From NCBI GenBank assembly GCA_965232105.1, contig OZ246956.1, positions 1,240,001-1,304,000 on the forward strand: a stretch of DNA of 64,000 nucleotides, read 5' to 3'. Of this stretch, positions 45,258 through 53,091 are shown piece after piece. Position 1 is the first letter of the stretch; every line of letters begins with the position of its first letter. Made by a program: the position numbers and the translations under genes. Source of the stretch: Multivorans sp965232105 (lineage in GTDB: Bacteria; Acidobacteriota; Thermoanaerobaculia; Multivoradales; Multivoraceae). Under the pieces are notes generated by a model. It searched no databases. It saw only the letters and a program-made list of their open reading frames with translations, and was not told the DNA's origin.

Positions 45258-45276
45258 GCTGGACGCTGCGTCCAGC
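45258..45276. promoter_or_regulatory. Dyad in the divergent sspB/sspA promoter region
   Basis: GCTGGACG CTG CGTCCAGC is a perfect 8-bp inverted repeat with a 3-nt centre, in the 98-bp gap between the two divergent transcripts. It lies 11 bp before sspB and is suited as an operator shared by both promoters. Confidence 0.55.
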
Positions 45277-45345
45277 TCGACAGTAGGTCATCCCGTTGCT
45301 AGCGTCAACCCCGCACCTGGGGGCCGCGTCCAGGAGCCGGAGCCA

Positions 45346-46539
45346 ATGGACGACGCCAAGATCATCTATGCCGACTATCAGGCGACCACGCCGGTCGACC
45401 CCCGTGTCCTGGAGCGCATGGCCCCCTATTGGAACGAGTCGTTCGGGAATCCGCATTCGAGCGATCACGCAGTCGGATGGCGAGCCGCTAGGGCGGTTCA
45501 AGAGGCGGCGGAGTCCGTTGCGGCGCTGGTCGGCGCCGACTCCGACGAGATCGTGTTCACGTCTGGTGCAACTGAGGCGAACAACCTCGCGTTGTTCGGC
45601 TTGGCGCGGCGGGCCCCACCCGGGCGCAACCGTATTCTGGTGAGCGCCATCGAGCACAAGTGTGTTCTAGCCGCGGCCCGAGCGCTCGCGGCTCGGCAGG
45701 GGTTCGTTGTCGACACGATCCCGGTCGACCGGGAGGGGTTCCTTGACGTTGGTGCCCTGGAAGCGCGTTTAGGCGAGGATGTTCTTGTTGTTTCTGTGAT
45801 GGCGGTGAACAACGAGGTCGGGACGATTCAGGATGTTCGACGCTTGGCAGCCGCGCTGGTACCCTACGAAGTCCCTCTTCATTGCGACGCTGCGCAGGCG
45901 CCCTGCGCGATGGACGTCGGCGACTTGTCTGCCTACGCAGGCCTGATCAGTCTCTCTGGTCACAAGATGTATGGACCTCAGGGGATTGGGACGCTCTATG
46001 TTCGCCGCGAGCTGCAAGGAGGAATCGAGCCTCTCATTCATGGTGGAGGGCAGCAGAGCGGACTTCGCTCGGGAACCGTGCCGCTGGCACTCTGCGCAGG
46101 AATGGGCTGTGCTGCGAACCTCCTCCGCGGAGGAGGCGCCGAGGACGAACGGAGGAGGGTTGCTCGCCAGCGCAACCGGTTCGTCGACCTCTTGTCCGCA
46201 GGTGGTTGGAGGGCGTCGCTGAACGGACCAAGCGGTGGCTGTCGACACCCCGGCAACGCCAACCTACGGTTCGAGGGCTTTGACGCTCACGACATCTTGG
46301 GCGTTCTGCAGCCTCGGCTAGCTGCTTCAACCGGTGCCGCTTGTGCCTCTGGCATCCCGGAGCCGTCGCACGTTCTCGCTGCAATGGGTCTTCCGGCGGA
46401 GTCAAGTGAAGCCTCCATCCGCTTCAGCTTCGGCCGGTTTACCGACGACGCGGAGATTGAAACGGCGGTGAAGCGGATCACGGCCGCCCTGAACACCCTC
46501 GCCCCGTCTCTGGAAACGGGGGTGACGAAGACGGCCTAA
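45346..46539 (+). CDS. sspA: SspA/DndA-like cysteine desulfurase
   Basis: 397 aa, class V aminotransferase fold. PLP-binding Lys207 in SLSGHKMYGPQGIG, His104 in AIEHK, and catalytic Cys333 in ASTGAACASGIPEPSH are all present. The short loop around the Cys and IscS/NifS-type ending fit a dedicated sulfur donor. ATG 45346 has AGGAG about 8 nt upstream. It is transcribed divergently from sspBCD, as sulfur-donor genes often are in phosphorothioation loci. It supplies persulfide sulfur to the modification complex. Confidence 0.88.
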   Translation: MDDAKIIYADYQATTPVDPRVLERMAPYWNESFGNPHSSDHAVGWRAARAVQEAAESVAALVGADSDEIVFTSGATEANNLALFGLARRAPPGRNRILVSAIEHKCVLAAARALAARQGFVVDTIPVDREGFLDVGALEARLGEDVLVVSVMAVNNEVGTIQDVRRLAAALVPYEVPLHCDAAQAPCAMDVGDLSAYAGLISLSGHKMYGPQGIGTLYVRRELQGGIEPLIHGGGQQSGLRSGTVPLALCAGMGCAANLLRGGGAEDERRRVARQRNRFVDLLSAGGWRASLNGPSGGCRHPGNANLRFEGFDAHDILGVLQPRLAASTGAACASGIPEPSHVLAAMGLPAESSEASIRFSFGRFTDDAEIETAVKRITAALNTLAPSLETGVTKTA

Positions 46540-46994
46540 GTCGCTAGAGTCCGACGCGCAGTGAGCCCCGCTGTGTCAGAGCCAACCCCTCATCTCGATG
46601 CGCAACCGTCACCAGGACGGCATCATGTGCTGTCGTTTGGCTCGAGGAACGGCATTGCTAGCTACCCGGAACCTTCGAGTACCCGGCCGGGCTTAAGACA
46701 CGGTTACGGTGTCCTGGCATGTAGCTCTGCAAGCTTGATCCCGACGTTCTCGCAGAGGGCTTCGGCGCATTCGCACCGTAGCTGCAGAAGCCTCGGTGTA
46801 CGTCCTTTCTCAAGGCCCAACTCTCATAGTGGTACATGGAGGTGGACCCAAGCCGGCCCCATGTGGAGTTCGGCGGCGCCGAGCGGTGCCGTTGGGTGAA
46901 TTGTGCCCCGTTTCGGCGAGGAACGTAGCGATGAGCGCGACTGAGAGCAGATCCCCCTCTGCCCGTGACCGCGCCAGATCGTAGGTAGGGACTG
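46540..46994. other. Intergenic region without a convincing gene
   Basis: This 455-bp gap separates the cysteine desulfurase gene from the GIY-YIG gene. Open frames of about 100 codons exist on both strands but have no recognisable motif or ribosome site. It could hold the promoter of the downstream pair. Confidence 0.4.
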
Positions 46995-48278
46995 TTGGAG
47001 TACTTACCGTCTTTCGTTCAGCGTACGCTGGATCAGTACACCAGTATCCGACAGTCGACTGACGAGACCGACAAGTACCGGGCGCTTGAGGCCGTGTACG
47101 CGGCAACGATCAAGTACATCGGGACGACCGCGGCCGTCACTGCGGACATGTACTGCGCCGAACCGGCAAGAGCCAAAGTATGGAATGCAATCATGGCCTC
47201 TTCAGGTCTGGGGGGGTGGCTCGACGGTATGGACAGGCTCTGTGCCGCCTCTCGGAAGCTGCCAGACGGCGTGAGAAGCTACTGCGCCGAGTACAGTGAC
47301 TACAAGAGACACCCTGCACAAGAGGAACTCGATGCAATAGGTGTTCTGCTAAGCCAGGTGTTCGCGGAACTAGCCAAGAAAGGGTACGCAGTCGAGAAGC
47401 TGAAGAAACTCAATCTCCTCAGGTCGCTAAGAGCCGTGGTCTACATCCGCAATAAGTTCGCCCATGGTGCTCTCGCTGCACCCATCCTGCACAGGATCCA
47501 AACGCCATTGTACCTAGCTCTCAGAAAGATCCTCTGGCTGGTCCCTTTTGAGAAGTACGTTTTCTGGGCGGGGAGCGGTTCGAGCACGGTCAGGCTAGTT
47601 GGACCCAATCCGCAACGTATTTCGCGACAGCCGAGAGCTCGATCTTGGATCGAGAGCGAACTGCTAGAGGGTGCGTACGGTGACGCTGAGCCCTTTGCTG
47701 TTTACCATGATCTCTCGCAGCGCGTGTTCTTCTTGAATCAGGCCGTCGATTGGCGGACCACGGAGGCGGAGTATGTCGACTACACCAGCGGGGACGTCAA
47801 GTATTGGGAGCTTCCCGCGCACCCGTCCCTGCAAGCACCCGTTGCGCGGCGGCGCCAGGTAAACAACGACGAGGTCTCACGATGGCTGAGCATCCTCGGC
47901 CGAGAGACGCTCTCTTGGAAGAGAGTTCCCCTCCAGGAGCTGCCAACTGGGGAGTTGGTCGGTGAGGGCGGCGTCTATGTGTTCATGTCCGACATCTCCT
48001 TAGGCGGACATCCACACGAGGCAGTTCTCTACGTTGGTCGAACCAAGTGCATGGCCACGCGACTGAAGGACTATCGTCGGATCCAGCGGAAACTGAACGA
48101 CTCGCGACCGGAGCTTTCCCAGATGTTTGAGGCCTACAGCCGACTTCGGCTGCTGTTCGCACGAACCAGAGTGACTACGGCGCCGCTGATCGAGCGTGCG
48201 ATCTATGAGGCCGCGGCGCCGAAGTACAACCTCATAGCGCCGGCGATCGACAACTTGCCGGAGAAGGAGAAGACATAG
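46995..48278 (+). CDS. GIY-YIG nuclease with N-terminal HEPN-like domain, candidate restriction effector
   Basis: 427 aa from TTG 46995. The N-terminal 160 residues are helical and end in VVYIRNKFAHGAL, with R152 and H157 giving the RX4H spacing of HEPN RNases. The C-terminal 100 residues form a GIY-YIG domain: GVYVF (326), LYVGRT (345), the catalytic-type Arg in RLKDY (356), Glu in LIERAIYE (400) and Asn in KYNL (412). The middle (HDLSQRVFFLNQAVDW) is unassigned. Located 2 bp before the DGQHR gene and next to the Ssp cassette, it may cut unmodified or modified DNA. This role is inference. Confidence 0.75.
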   Translation: MEYLPSFVQRTLDQYTSIRQSTDETDKYRALEAVYAATIKYIGTTAAVTADMYCAEPARAKVWNAIMASSGLGGWLDGMDRLCAASRKLPDGVRSYCAEYSDYKRHPAQEELDAIGVLLSQVFAELAKKGYAVEKLKKLNLLRSLRAVVYIRNKFAHGALAAPILHRIQTPLYLALRKILWLVPFEKYVFWAGSGSSTVRLVGPNPQRISRQPRARSWIESELLEGAYGDAEPFAVYHDLSQRVFFLNQAVDWRTTEAEYVDYTSGDVKYWELPAHPSLQAPVARRRQVNNDEVSRWLSILGRETLSWKRVPLQELPTGELVGEGGVYVFMSDISLGGHPHEAVLYVGRTKCMATRLKDYRRIQRKLNDSRPELSQMFEAYSRLRLLFARTRVTTAPLIERAIYEAAAPKYNLIAPAIDNLPEKEKT

Positions 48279-48279
48279 G

Positions 48280-49521
48280 ATGGCGGACCTGATACCAGTT
48301 ATCAAGGGAACGATGGGTGGCCGCGACTACTACGTCGGCAAGATGACATTTCAGGAGCTGCACTCTAAGGTGCAGTTTTACTCCAAGATCGAGATGAATC
48401 CGAAGCTGGACGAGATGCTTCAGCGCGGGATATCGAACCGGTCTAAGGAGATGACGGAGTATCTGAAGAGGCAGCCGGAGCGCTTCTACGGAGCAATCAT
48501 CGTGGCGACTTGGGGCGGGCGGCCGGCCTACCTCAAGGTCAAGATGGAGGATCATCCTCTATTGAACGATGACTTCGAGTTCGGCTTGTTGAAGTTTGAT
48601 GGCCGCCAAGAGTACTTTGCTTTGGACGGTCAGCATCGCCTTCAGTCGATCAAGGAGGCCATTGAGGACGAACCGGATCTTCGGCGCGAGGAAGTGTCGG
48701 TGATTTTCGTTACGCATGAGCGGACGGAGGAAGGCACCATTAAGACGCGACGTCTGTTCCATACTCTCAACCGGTACGCGCGACCGACGACGAGTGGCGA
48801 GAACATCGCGTTGGACGAAGACAATGTTGTGTCTATCACTACGCGTATGCTGTTGGATAGTGGCATTTCGGCTCTGCGTTCCGGGCGGGTCGAAGTCGTT
48901 CGCAAGAATCTATTGAAGGGGCAGACCGACAAATTCACATCCCTTGCGTCCTTGTATGATTTTAACAACGCTGTTCTAGGAGCAGTGTATGCGTTTTCGG
49001 CCGACAAGGACTATCTAAAATTCCGGCCCGCGGCTCGAGATGTCGAAAATGTCTTCGGGGGTATCAGGGCGCTCTGGAGCGAGATGGTGAGACGGATACC
49101 GGAGCTCCGAGAGCTGGACGAGGACCTTAGGGAGCCGGGGGACTTCCGGGAGCCGGAGGGACGGGCCTCGGCGGGTCATCTGCTATTCAGGCCCTTGGGA
49201 CTGAAGATATTCGGCGGTGTTTTGGCCAGGTTGATCAGCGAGCGCGAAGATACTCCTCTTGAGCGTTGTGAGCCCGTTGATGAGGGCCTTTGGAGCGAAG
49301 TGCTGGAGCAGGTGAGGCCTCTGCCAACTACGCTTGGGGAGTTGCCATGGGGGGGAACGATCCTCAGAGGTGAGCAGATGGTCACTAGGGGGCAGAGTCT
49401 CGCCTTACGGCTTGCGGTTTACATGCTTGGTCTCGGTGTGGGTGACGAGAAGAAGTTGATGAACGACTACCGCAGATACTTGGAGGACGAGAGGGCTTTG
49501 TTGCCACCGCGGGTGGCGTGA
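48280..49521 (+). CDS. DGQHR-domain protein, DndB-like
   Basis: 413 aa. The DGQHR motif at residues 116-120 (YFALDGQHRLQSIKEAIED) and TRRLFHTLNRYARPTTSGEN define the DndB/DGQHR family, linked with sensing or regulation of phosphorothioate DNA. SspE restriction enzymes carry a related motif in an NTPase domain, but here there is no HNH nuclease domain fused. The start ATG 48280 is 2 nt after the upstream stop with AAGGAG inside that gene, so the pair is co-translated. Confidence 0.82.
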   Translation: MADLIPVIKGTMGGRDYYVGKMTFQELHSKVQFYSKIEMNPKLDEMLQRGISNRSKEMTEYLKRQPERFYGAIIVATWGGRPAYLKVKMEDHPLLNDDFEFGLLKFDGRQEYFALDGQHRLQSIKEAIEDEPDLRREEVSVIFVTHERTEEGTIKTRRLFHTLNRYARPTTSGENIALDEDNVVSITTRMLLDSGISALRSGRVEVVRKNLLKGQTDKFTSLASLYDFNNAVLGAVYAFSADKDYLKFRPAARDVENVFGGIRALWSEMVRRIPELRELDEDLREPGDFREPEGRASAGHLLFRPLGLKIFGGVLARLISEREDTPLERCEPVDEGLWSEVLEQVRPLPTTLGELPWGGTILRGEQMVTRGQSLALRLAVYMLGLGVGDEKKLMNDYRRYLEDERALLPPRVA

Positions 49522-49597
49522 TTGAGGCGGCGGAGCGGCAGGCGGCGGTCAGACGAAGCCGGTGGGCGGACAAGAGGTCGGCGGCTGACCGAGGGCG

Positions 49598-49918
49598 CTA
49601 CGAGGTTTCCAGGTAGCTCCGCAGCGCCGCCACGACCCTGCCCGGTGCCTCCTCCGCCAGAAGTGCCCGCGATCCTCGAACTCCTGGACCCCCACGTCCC
49701 GAAGCGCCGACCTCCACCGCTCCAGTTCCTTCCTCCGGAACGCGATGTCCTTCAGGCCCCAGAGAACAAGCGCCGACTTGTCCGCGAAGGCAGCGCGGTC
49801 CTGCCAGATCGAGCGCAGCCAGTCGCTCGCGCCCACGATGTAGCCGGGCAGGGCGGCGCTCGCGGCCCGTGCCGGCGCCAGCCACTGGTTCAGCAACTCC
49901 GGGTCGGTCTCTGGGGAC
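49598..49918 (-). pseudogene. C-terminal relic of an alpha/beta hydrolase (haloalkane dehalogenase-like)
   Basis: Encodes LNQWLAPARAASAALPGYIV, KSALVLWGLKDIAFRRKELE and VQEFEDRGHFW, then after a one-base deletion near 49656 continues as AEEAPGRVVAALRSYLETS. This is the last third of an alpha/beta hydrolase, including the acid and His regions. The nucleophile part is absent. It is non-functional. Confidence 0.7.
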
Positions 49919-49951
49919 GAACGTAGTATCCCCGCAGCCTCAGGGAGGAAC

Positions 49952-50413
49952 ATGATGCTCAGGAACATCCTCGCCGCCATCGTCGGCTACATCGCCATGG
50001 CCGCCGTGCTCTTCGCACTCTTCTCGCTTCTGTGGCTGACGGTGGGGCCCTCGCGCGCCTTCGAGCCGGGTTCCTGGGAGGTACCCGTCGGCTGGGTCCT
50101 CATCCAGCTCGTACTTGGGCTCGTGGGCGCGTACATCGGCGGGCAAGTCTGTGCCAGGGTGGCGCACCATGCCAGAGGCGCCACGCTTCTGATCGGCCTG
50201 GTAATCGTGTTCGGAGTGGTGAATGCCCTGATCCCGCCGGAGATCGTGGCAGAACCGCGCCCCGACGACGTGTCGATGATGGAGGCGACCGCGGGCGCCC
50301 GCCAGCCGACATGGTTCCTCTGGCTCAACCCGCTGATTGGCGCCGTGAGTGTCTGGTTCGGAACGCGGAAGTTGCGCGCGGAACGTGTGCGGCGGACGGC
50401 CGGCGGCCCTTGA
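49952..50413 (+). CDS. Small hydrophobic membrane protein, intact copy
   Basis: 153 aa. It has about four membrane segments (LAAIVGYIAMAAVLFALFSL, WVLIQLVLGLVGAYIGGQVC, LLIGLVIVFGVVNALIPPEI and WFLWLNPLIGAVSVWF). No function is recognised. A close copy with a frameshift lies at 51793-52222. The start is preceded by AGGGAGGAAC. Confidence 0.65.
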   Translation: MMLRNILAAIVGYIAMAAVLFALFSLLWLTVGPSRAFEPGSWEVPVGWVLIQLVLGLVGAYIGGQVCARVAHHARGATLLIGLVIVFGVVNALIPPEIVAEPRPDDVSMMEATAGARQPTWFLWLNPLIGAVSVWFGTRKLRAERVRRTAGGP

Positions 50414-50496
50414 TGCGGTTCGTGCGCGGCCAGGCGGGTTGCCCGTGGAGGCGGATCAGGCGGCGGCAGGCCGCTAGCGCCGCGGTGAACGGGCAG

Positions 50497-50814
50497 TCAC
50501 CTGACCGCCCGTACCTTGAGGTGCAGACCCTCGCGTTCCTGGAGGCATCTGATGATCTCGAAGAGATTGCGCGCCTGCGGATTGCCGTTCGGACCGAGCA
50601 TGCGCATCAGGCTCTTTGGCGACTTCGCGGTCAGCCCACCGAGTTCCCGAAAACCGATGGTCGCGTTGACATAGTCGCGCAGAACCGACTTTCCGACGTC
50701 GACCTCGCCGGCGAGAAGGCACTGCACACCTTCTTCGAGCAGAGCCTCCCGGAAGCCAGGGTCGCGCTCGAGCCGCTCCCGGATCGTCACTCTGAAATCG
50801 CGCGTCAGTGGCAT
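50497..50814 (-). CDS. HTH antitoxin-like DNA-binding protein (HigA/addiction-module family), apparently without toxin
   Basis: 105 aa from ATG 50814. The sequence PLTRDFRVTIRERLERDPGF, then VLRDYVNATIGFRELGGLTA and SPKSLMRMLGPNGNPQARNL, is typical of addiction-module antidote or XRE-like regulators. No toxin gene was found beside it on the same strand, so it may be an orphan antitoxin or a stand-alone repressor. Confidence 0.65.
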   Translation of the reverse strand: MPLTRDFRVTIRERLERDPGFREALLEEGVQCLLAGEVDVGKSVLRDYVNATIGFRELGGLTAKSPKSLMRMLGPNGNPQARNLFEIIRCLQEREGLHLKVRAVR

Positions 50815-51053
50815 GGTCTCAATCCTCCTGCCGCTTGTTTCGCCTGTACTCGCGCCATACCTTGGGCGTCGACGAACTCCCCAACATCGAACACCGACGC
50901 ATGGTAACAAATGCGTTACCAGAATGCGCGCCGCGATTGCGTGTCCGCCGTCGCTCAGCGCCGAGTGCGACACTGCGGACAGGACCAGTGGGTGCGGCGT
51001 CCCTTCCGGGATCCCGGGCTGACAAGCGTAGTCATATCTGACAACATGCCGCG

Positions 51054-51404
51054 ATGAGCGGCGACACGCGGCCCATCGGGTGGATTCGAGCAGCACGCAG
51101 GACCTATGCGAAGTTCCCCGAGCCCGTCCGAGACCGCGTGAACGCGGCCCTGACCATTGCGGCGGAGAGAGGGAAGGCCGACATCGCGAAGCCTCTGAAG
51201 GGACTCGGCCCGGGTGTGCTTGAGATTGCCGTTCGGTATCGGACCGGCGCCTACCGGGTCGTGTATGTGACGGAGATAGCCGGCGCGCTGTGGGTGCTGC
51301 ACGCGTTCGAGAAGAAATCGACGAGGGGTATCAGGACTCCGAAGCGTGAGATCGACCTGGTCCGGGCTCGCCTGGCGCGGCTAAGAAAGGAGCTACTACC
51401 TTGA
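51054..51404 (+). CDS. RelE/HigB-type (phage Gp49-like) toxin
   Basis: 116 aa. Typical segments: RTYAKFPEPVRDRVNAALTI, KPLKGLGPGVLEIAVRYRTG AYRVVYV and LHAFEKKSTRGIRTPKREID. This fits the Gp49/HigB toxin family, which cleaves mRNA at the ribosome. The stop overlaps the antitoxin start (TTGA). Confidence 0.85.
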   Translation: MSGDTRPIGWIRAARRTYAKFPEPVRDRVNAALTIAAERGKADIAKPLKGLGPGVLEIAVRYRTGAYRVVYVTEIAGALWVLHAFEKKSTRGIRTPKREIDLVRARLARLRKELLP

Positions 51405-51730
51405 CTGAGAAAGACATCGAGCTCGTTCACGGAAGTGGAAACGTCTTCCGAGACTTCGGTGAGCCCGAGGCCGACCTGAAGCAGGCGAAGGCCGTCCTTG
51501 CTGCGCGGATCATCGCGGTGTTGGACGACCGTGGTCTCGCCGTCCGCAAGGCAGCGAGTCTCACCGGGTTCGCTGCGGCGGACTTCTCCCGCATCCGCAA
51601 CGCCGACCTCGGGCGCTTCACGCTGGACCGGCTGATGAAGATGTTGGCCGCTTTGGACTCCAACGCCAGGGTCACGGTCAAGGTCGACCTGTCTCGGTCG
51701 GCTCCGGCAGCCGCATCGAGTTCGGCCTGA
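51401..51730 (+). CDS. XRE-family antitoxin paired with HigB-like toxin
   Basis: 109 aa from TTG 51401 with AAAGGAG upstream inside the toxin gene. The HTH region is AVRKAASLTGFAAADFSRIR and GRFTLDRLMKMLAAL. It is the usual toxin-first order of higBA-like systems. Confidence 0.85.
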   Translation: MTEKDIELVHGSGNVFRDFGEPEADLKQAKAVLAARIIAVLDDRGLAVRKAASLTGFAAADFSRIRNADLGRFTLDRLMKMLAALDSNARVTVKVDLSRSAPAAASSSA

Positions 51731-51792
51731 CCCGCCCGGGGAGCCGCCTGCGAGACTGGCGCCATCGCTGACCTGCCGCCTCAGGGAGGAAC

Positions 51793-52222
51793 ATGATTCT
51801 CAGGAACATCCTCGCCGCCATCGTCGGCTACATCGCCATGGCCGCCGTGCTCTTCGCACTCTTCTCGCTTCTGTGGCTGACGGTGGGGCCCTCGCGCCTT
51901 CGAGCCGGGGTCCTGGGAAGTACCCGCCGGCTGGGTCCTCGTCCAGCTCGTACTTGGGCTCGTGGGCGCGTACATCGGCGGGCAAGTCTGTTTCAGGGTG
52001 GCGCACGATGCCGGGGGCGCCACGCTTCTGATCGGCCTGGTGATCGTGCTCGGAGTCGTGAATGCCCTGATCCCGCCGGAGATGGCGGCAGGACCGCGCC
52101 CCGACGACGTGTCGATGATGGAGGCGACCGCGAGCGCCCGCCAGCCGGCTTGGTTCAACTGGCTCAACCCGCTGGTCGGCGCCGTGGGCGTCTGGTTCGG
52201 ATCGCGGAAGTTGCGCGCGTAG
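51793..52222 (+). pseudogene. Frameshifted copy of the small membrane protein
   Basis: The DNA is almost identical to 49952-50413. After GPSR, a 2-bp deletion (CGCGCG to CGCG near 51893-51897) breaks the frame; the rest is still readable from about 51962 (GAYIGGQVCFRVAHDAGGAT) to 52222. The copy lacks the last ten codons of the first gene. Confidence 0.75.
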
Positions 52223-52277
52223 CCCACGAGCGCATGGATCGGCCCTTCAAGGACTCCATCGGACGAGTGTAGAGGTC

Positions 52278-52610
52278 ATGAAGAAGGAACAGATGGTCAG
52301 CGTCAGGCTGCCTTCGGCGCTCGTCCGGGAGCTGGAACTGATCGGGGGAGTCGAGCAGGCTGACCGTTCCGCGACTGTGCGCCGGTTGCTGGCACGCGGC
52401 GTTCACGACTGGAAGCTCGAGCACTACGCCCGACAGTACGGAGACCGAGAGCTCACGCTGGCTCGCGCGGCGCGCGAGGCAGGTGTCTCCCTGTGGGAGA
52501 TGACGGACTACGCCCGCACCAGGAAGGTGCCGGCGCAGTACGAGCTGGAGGACCTGCAGCAAGACTTGAAGACCCTCTCCGGAGGCGTCGGTACACGGGG
52601 GTCCAGTTGA
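52278..52610 (+). CDS. RHH/UPF0175-like antitoxin or regulator
   Basis: 110 aa from ATG 52278. An N-terminal RHH-like segment (QMVSVRLPSALVRELELIGG) is followed by a UPF0175-type helix-turn-helix (ELTLARAAREAGVSLWEMTD). UPF0175 proteins often pair with DUF3368 PIN toxins, but no toxin is seen downstream, where the sequence looks degraded. Confidence 0.7.
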   Translation: MKKEQMVSVRLPSALVRELELIGGVEQADRSATVRRLLARGVHDWKLEHYARQYGDRELTLARAAREAGVSLWEMTDYARTRKVPAQYELEDLQQDLKTLSGGVGTRGSS

Positions 52611-52917
52611 CCCGAGAGGAGCTAGCGGTCGGCAGCATCACCAATACACCGTTCTCGGCTGGCGTGCCCCTGATCTCGGCACCGCCACCCATCGCGCCCA
52701 GGTCCAGCAAGAGCGAGCCGTCGTCCTGGACGAAACCCTCGATCCTCGCTGTTCGGCCTCGGCCCACGGTCGCCGCAACGTGTTTGCCGGCCCAGACGAC
52801 GTCGTTGACCCGGCGATCCCATAACCCGGTTGCCGGATTCGCTGCCGAACCAACGGCCCTGGGTCCGACGGGCGTTCACACTCCGCTGTTCTGGCCCCCG
52901 TCAAGCCGCCGGACCTG
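52611..52917. other. Gap with possible degraded minus-strand coding sequence
   Basis: The minus strand reads as a coherent stretch (RTARIEGFVQDDGSLLLDLG then GTPAENGVLVMLPTA) without a start or a recognisable full domain. It is probably a remnant. No gene is assigned. Confidence 0.35.
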
Positions 52918-53061
52918 CTAGGTATCCACCTCAGCGCTACCACACTCCGGGCAAGTTACGCGCGAACGTGGAATCCGTGGATCCTGCTTCTCCGTTCTGT
53001 CTAGAATCCGCACCTGGAACTCGTGCCCGCAACGGCGACAGCGCGCCCAAACCGTCCTCAT
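52918..53061 (-). CDS. 47-aa zinc-ribbon-like protein
   Basis: Starts at ATG 53061 with GGAGG at 8 nt upstream. Two CxxC pairs (ARCRRCGHEF and CPECGSAEV) separated by 24-26 residues form a zinc ribbon, as in FmdB-like small proteins. It is divergent from the DUF4062 gene, 30 bp apart. It was easy to miss because it is short. Confidence 0.6.
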   Translation of the reverse strand: MRTVWARCRRCGHEFQVRILDRTEKQDPRIPRSRVTCPECGSAEVDT

Positions 53062-53091
53062 CGTCAGTACCTCCACGTCTGAAAGTAGCGC

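Noticed and set aside
46561..46899. Plus-strand open frame of about 110 codons between the desulfurase and GIY-YIG genes
   Set aside because: Low-complexity Ser/Pro/Arg-rich translation without ribosome site or recognisable domain.
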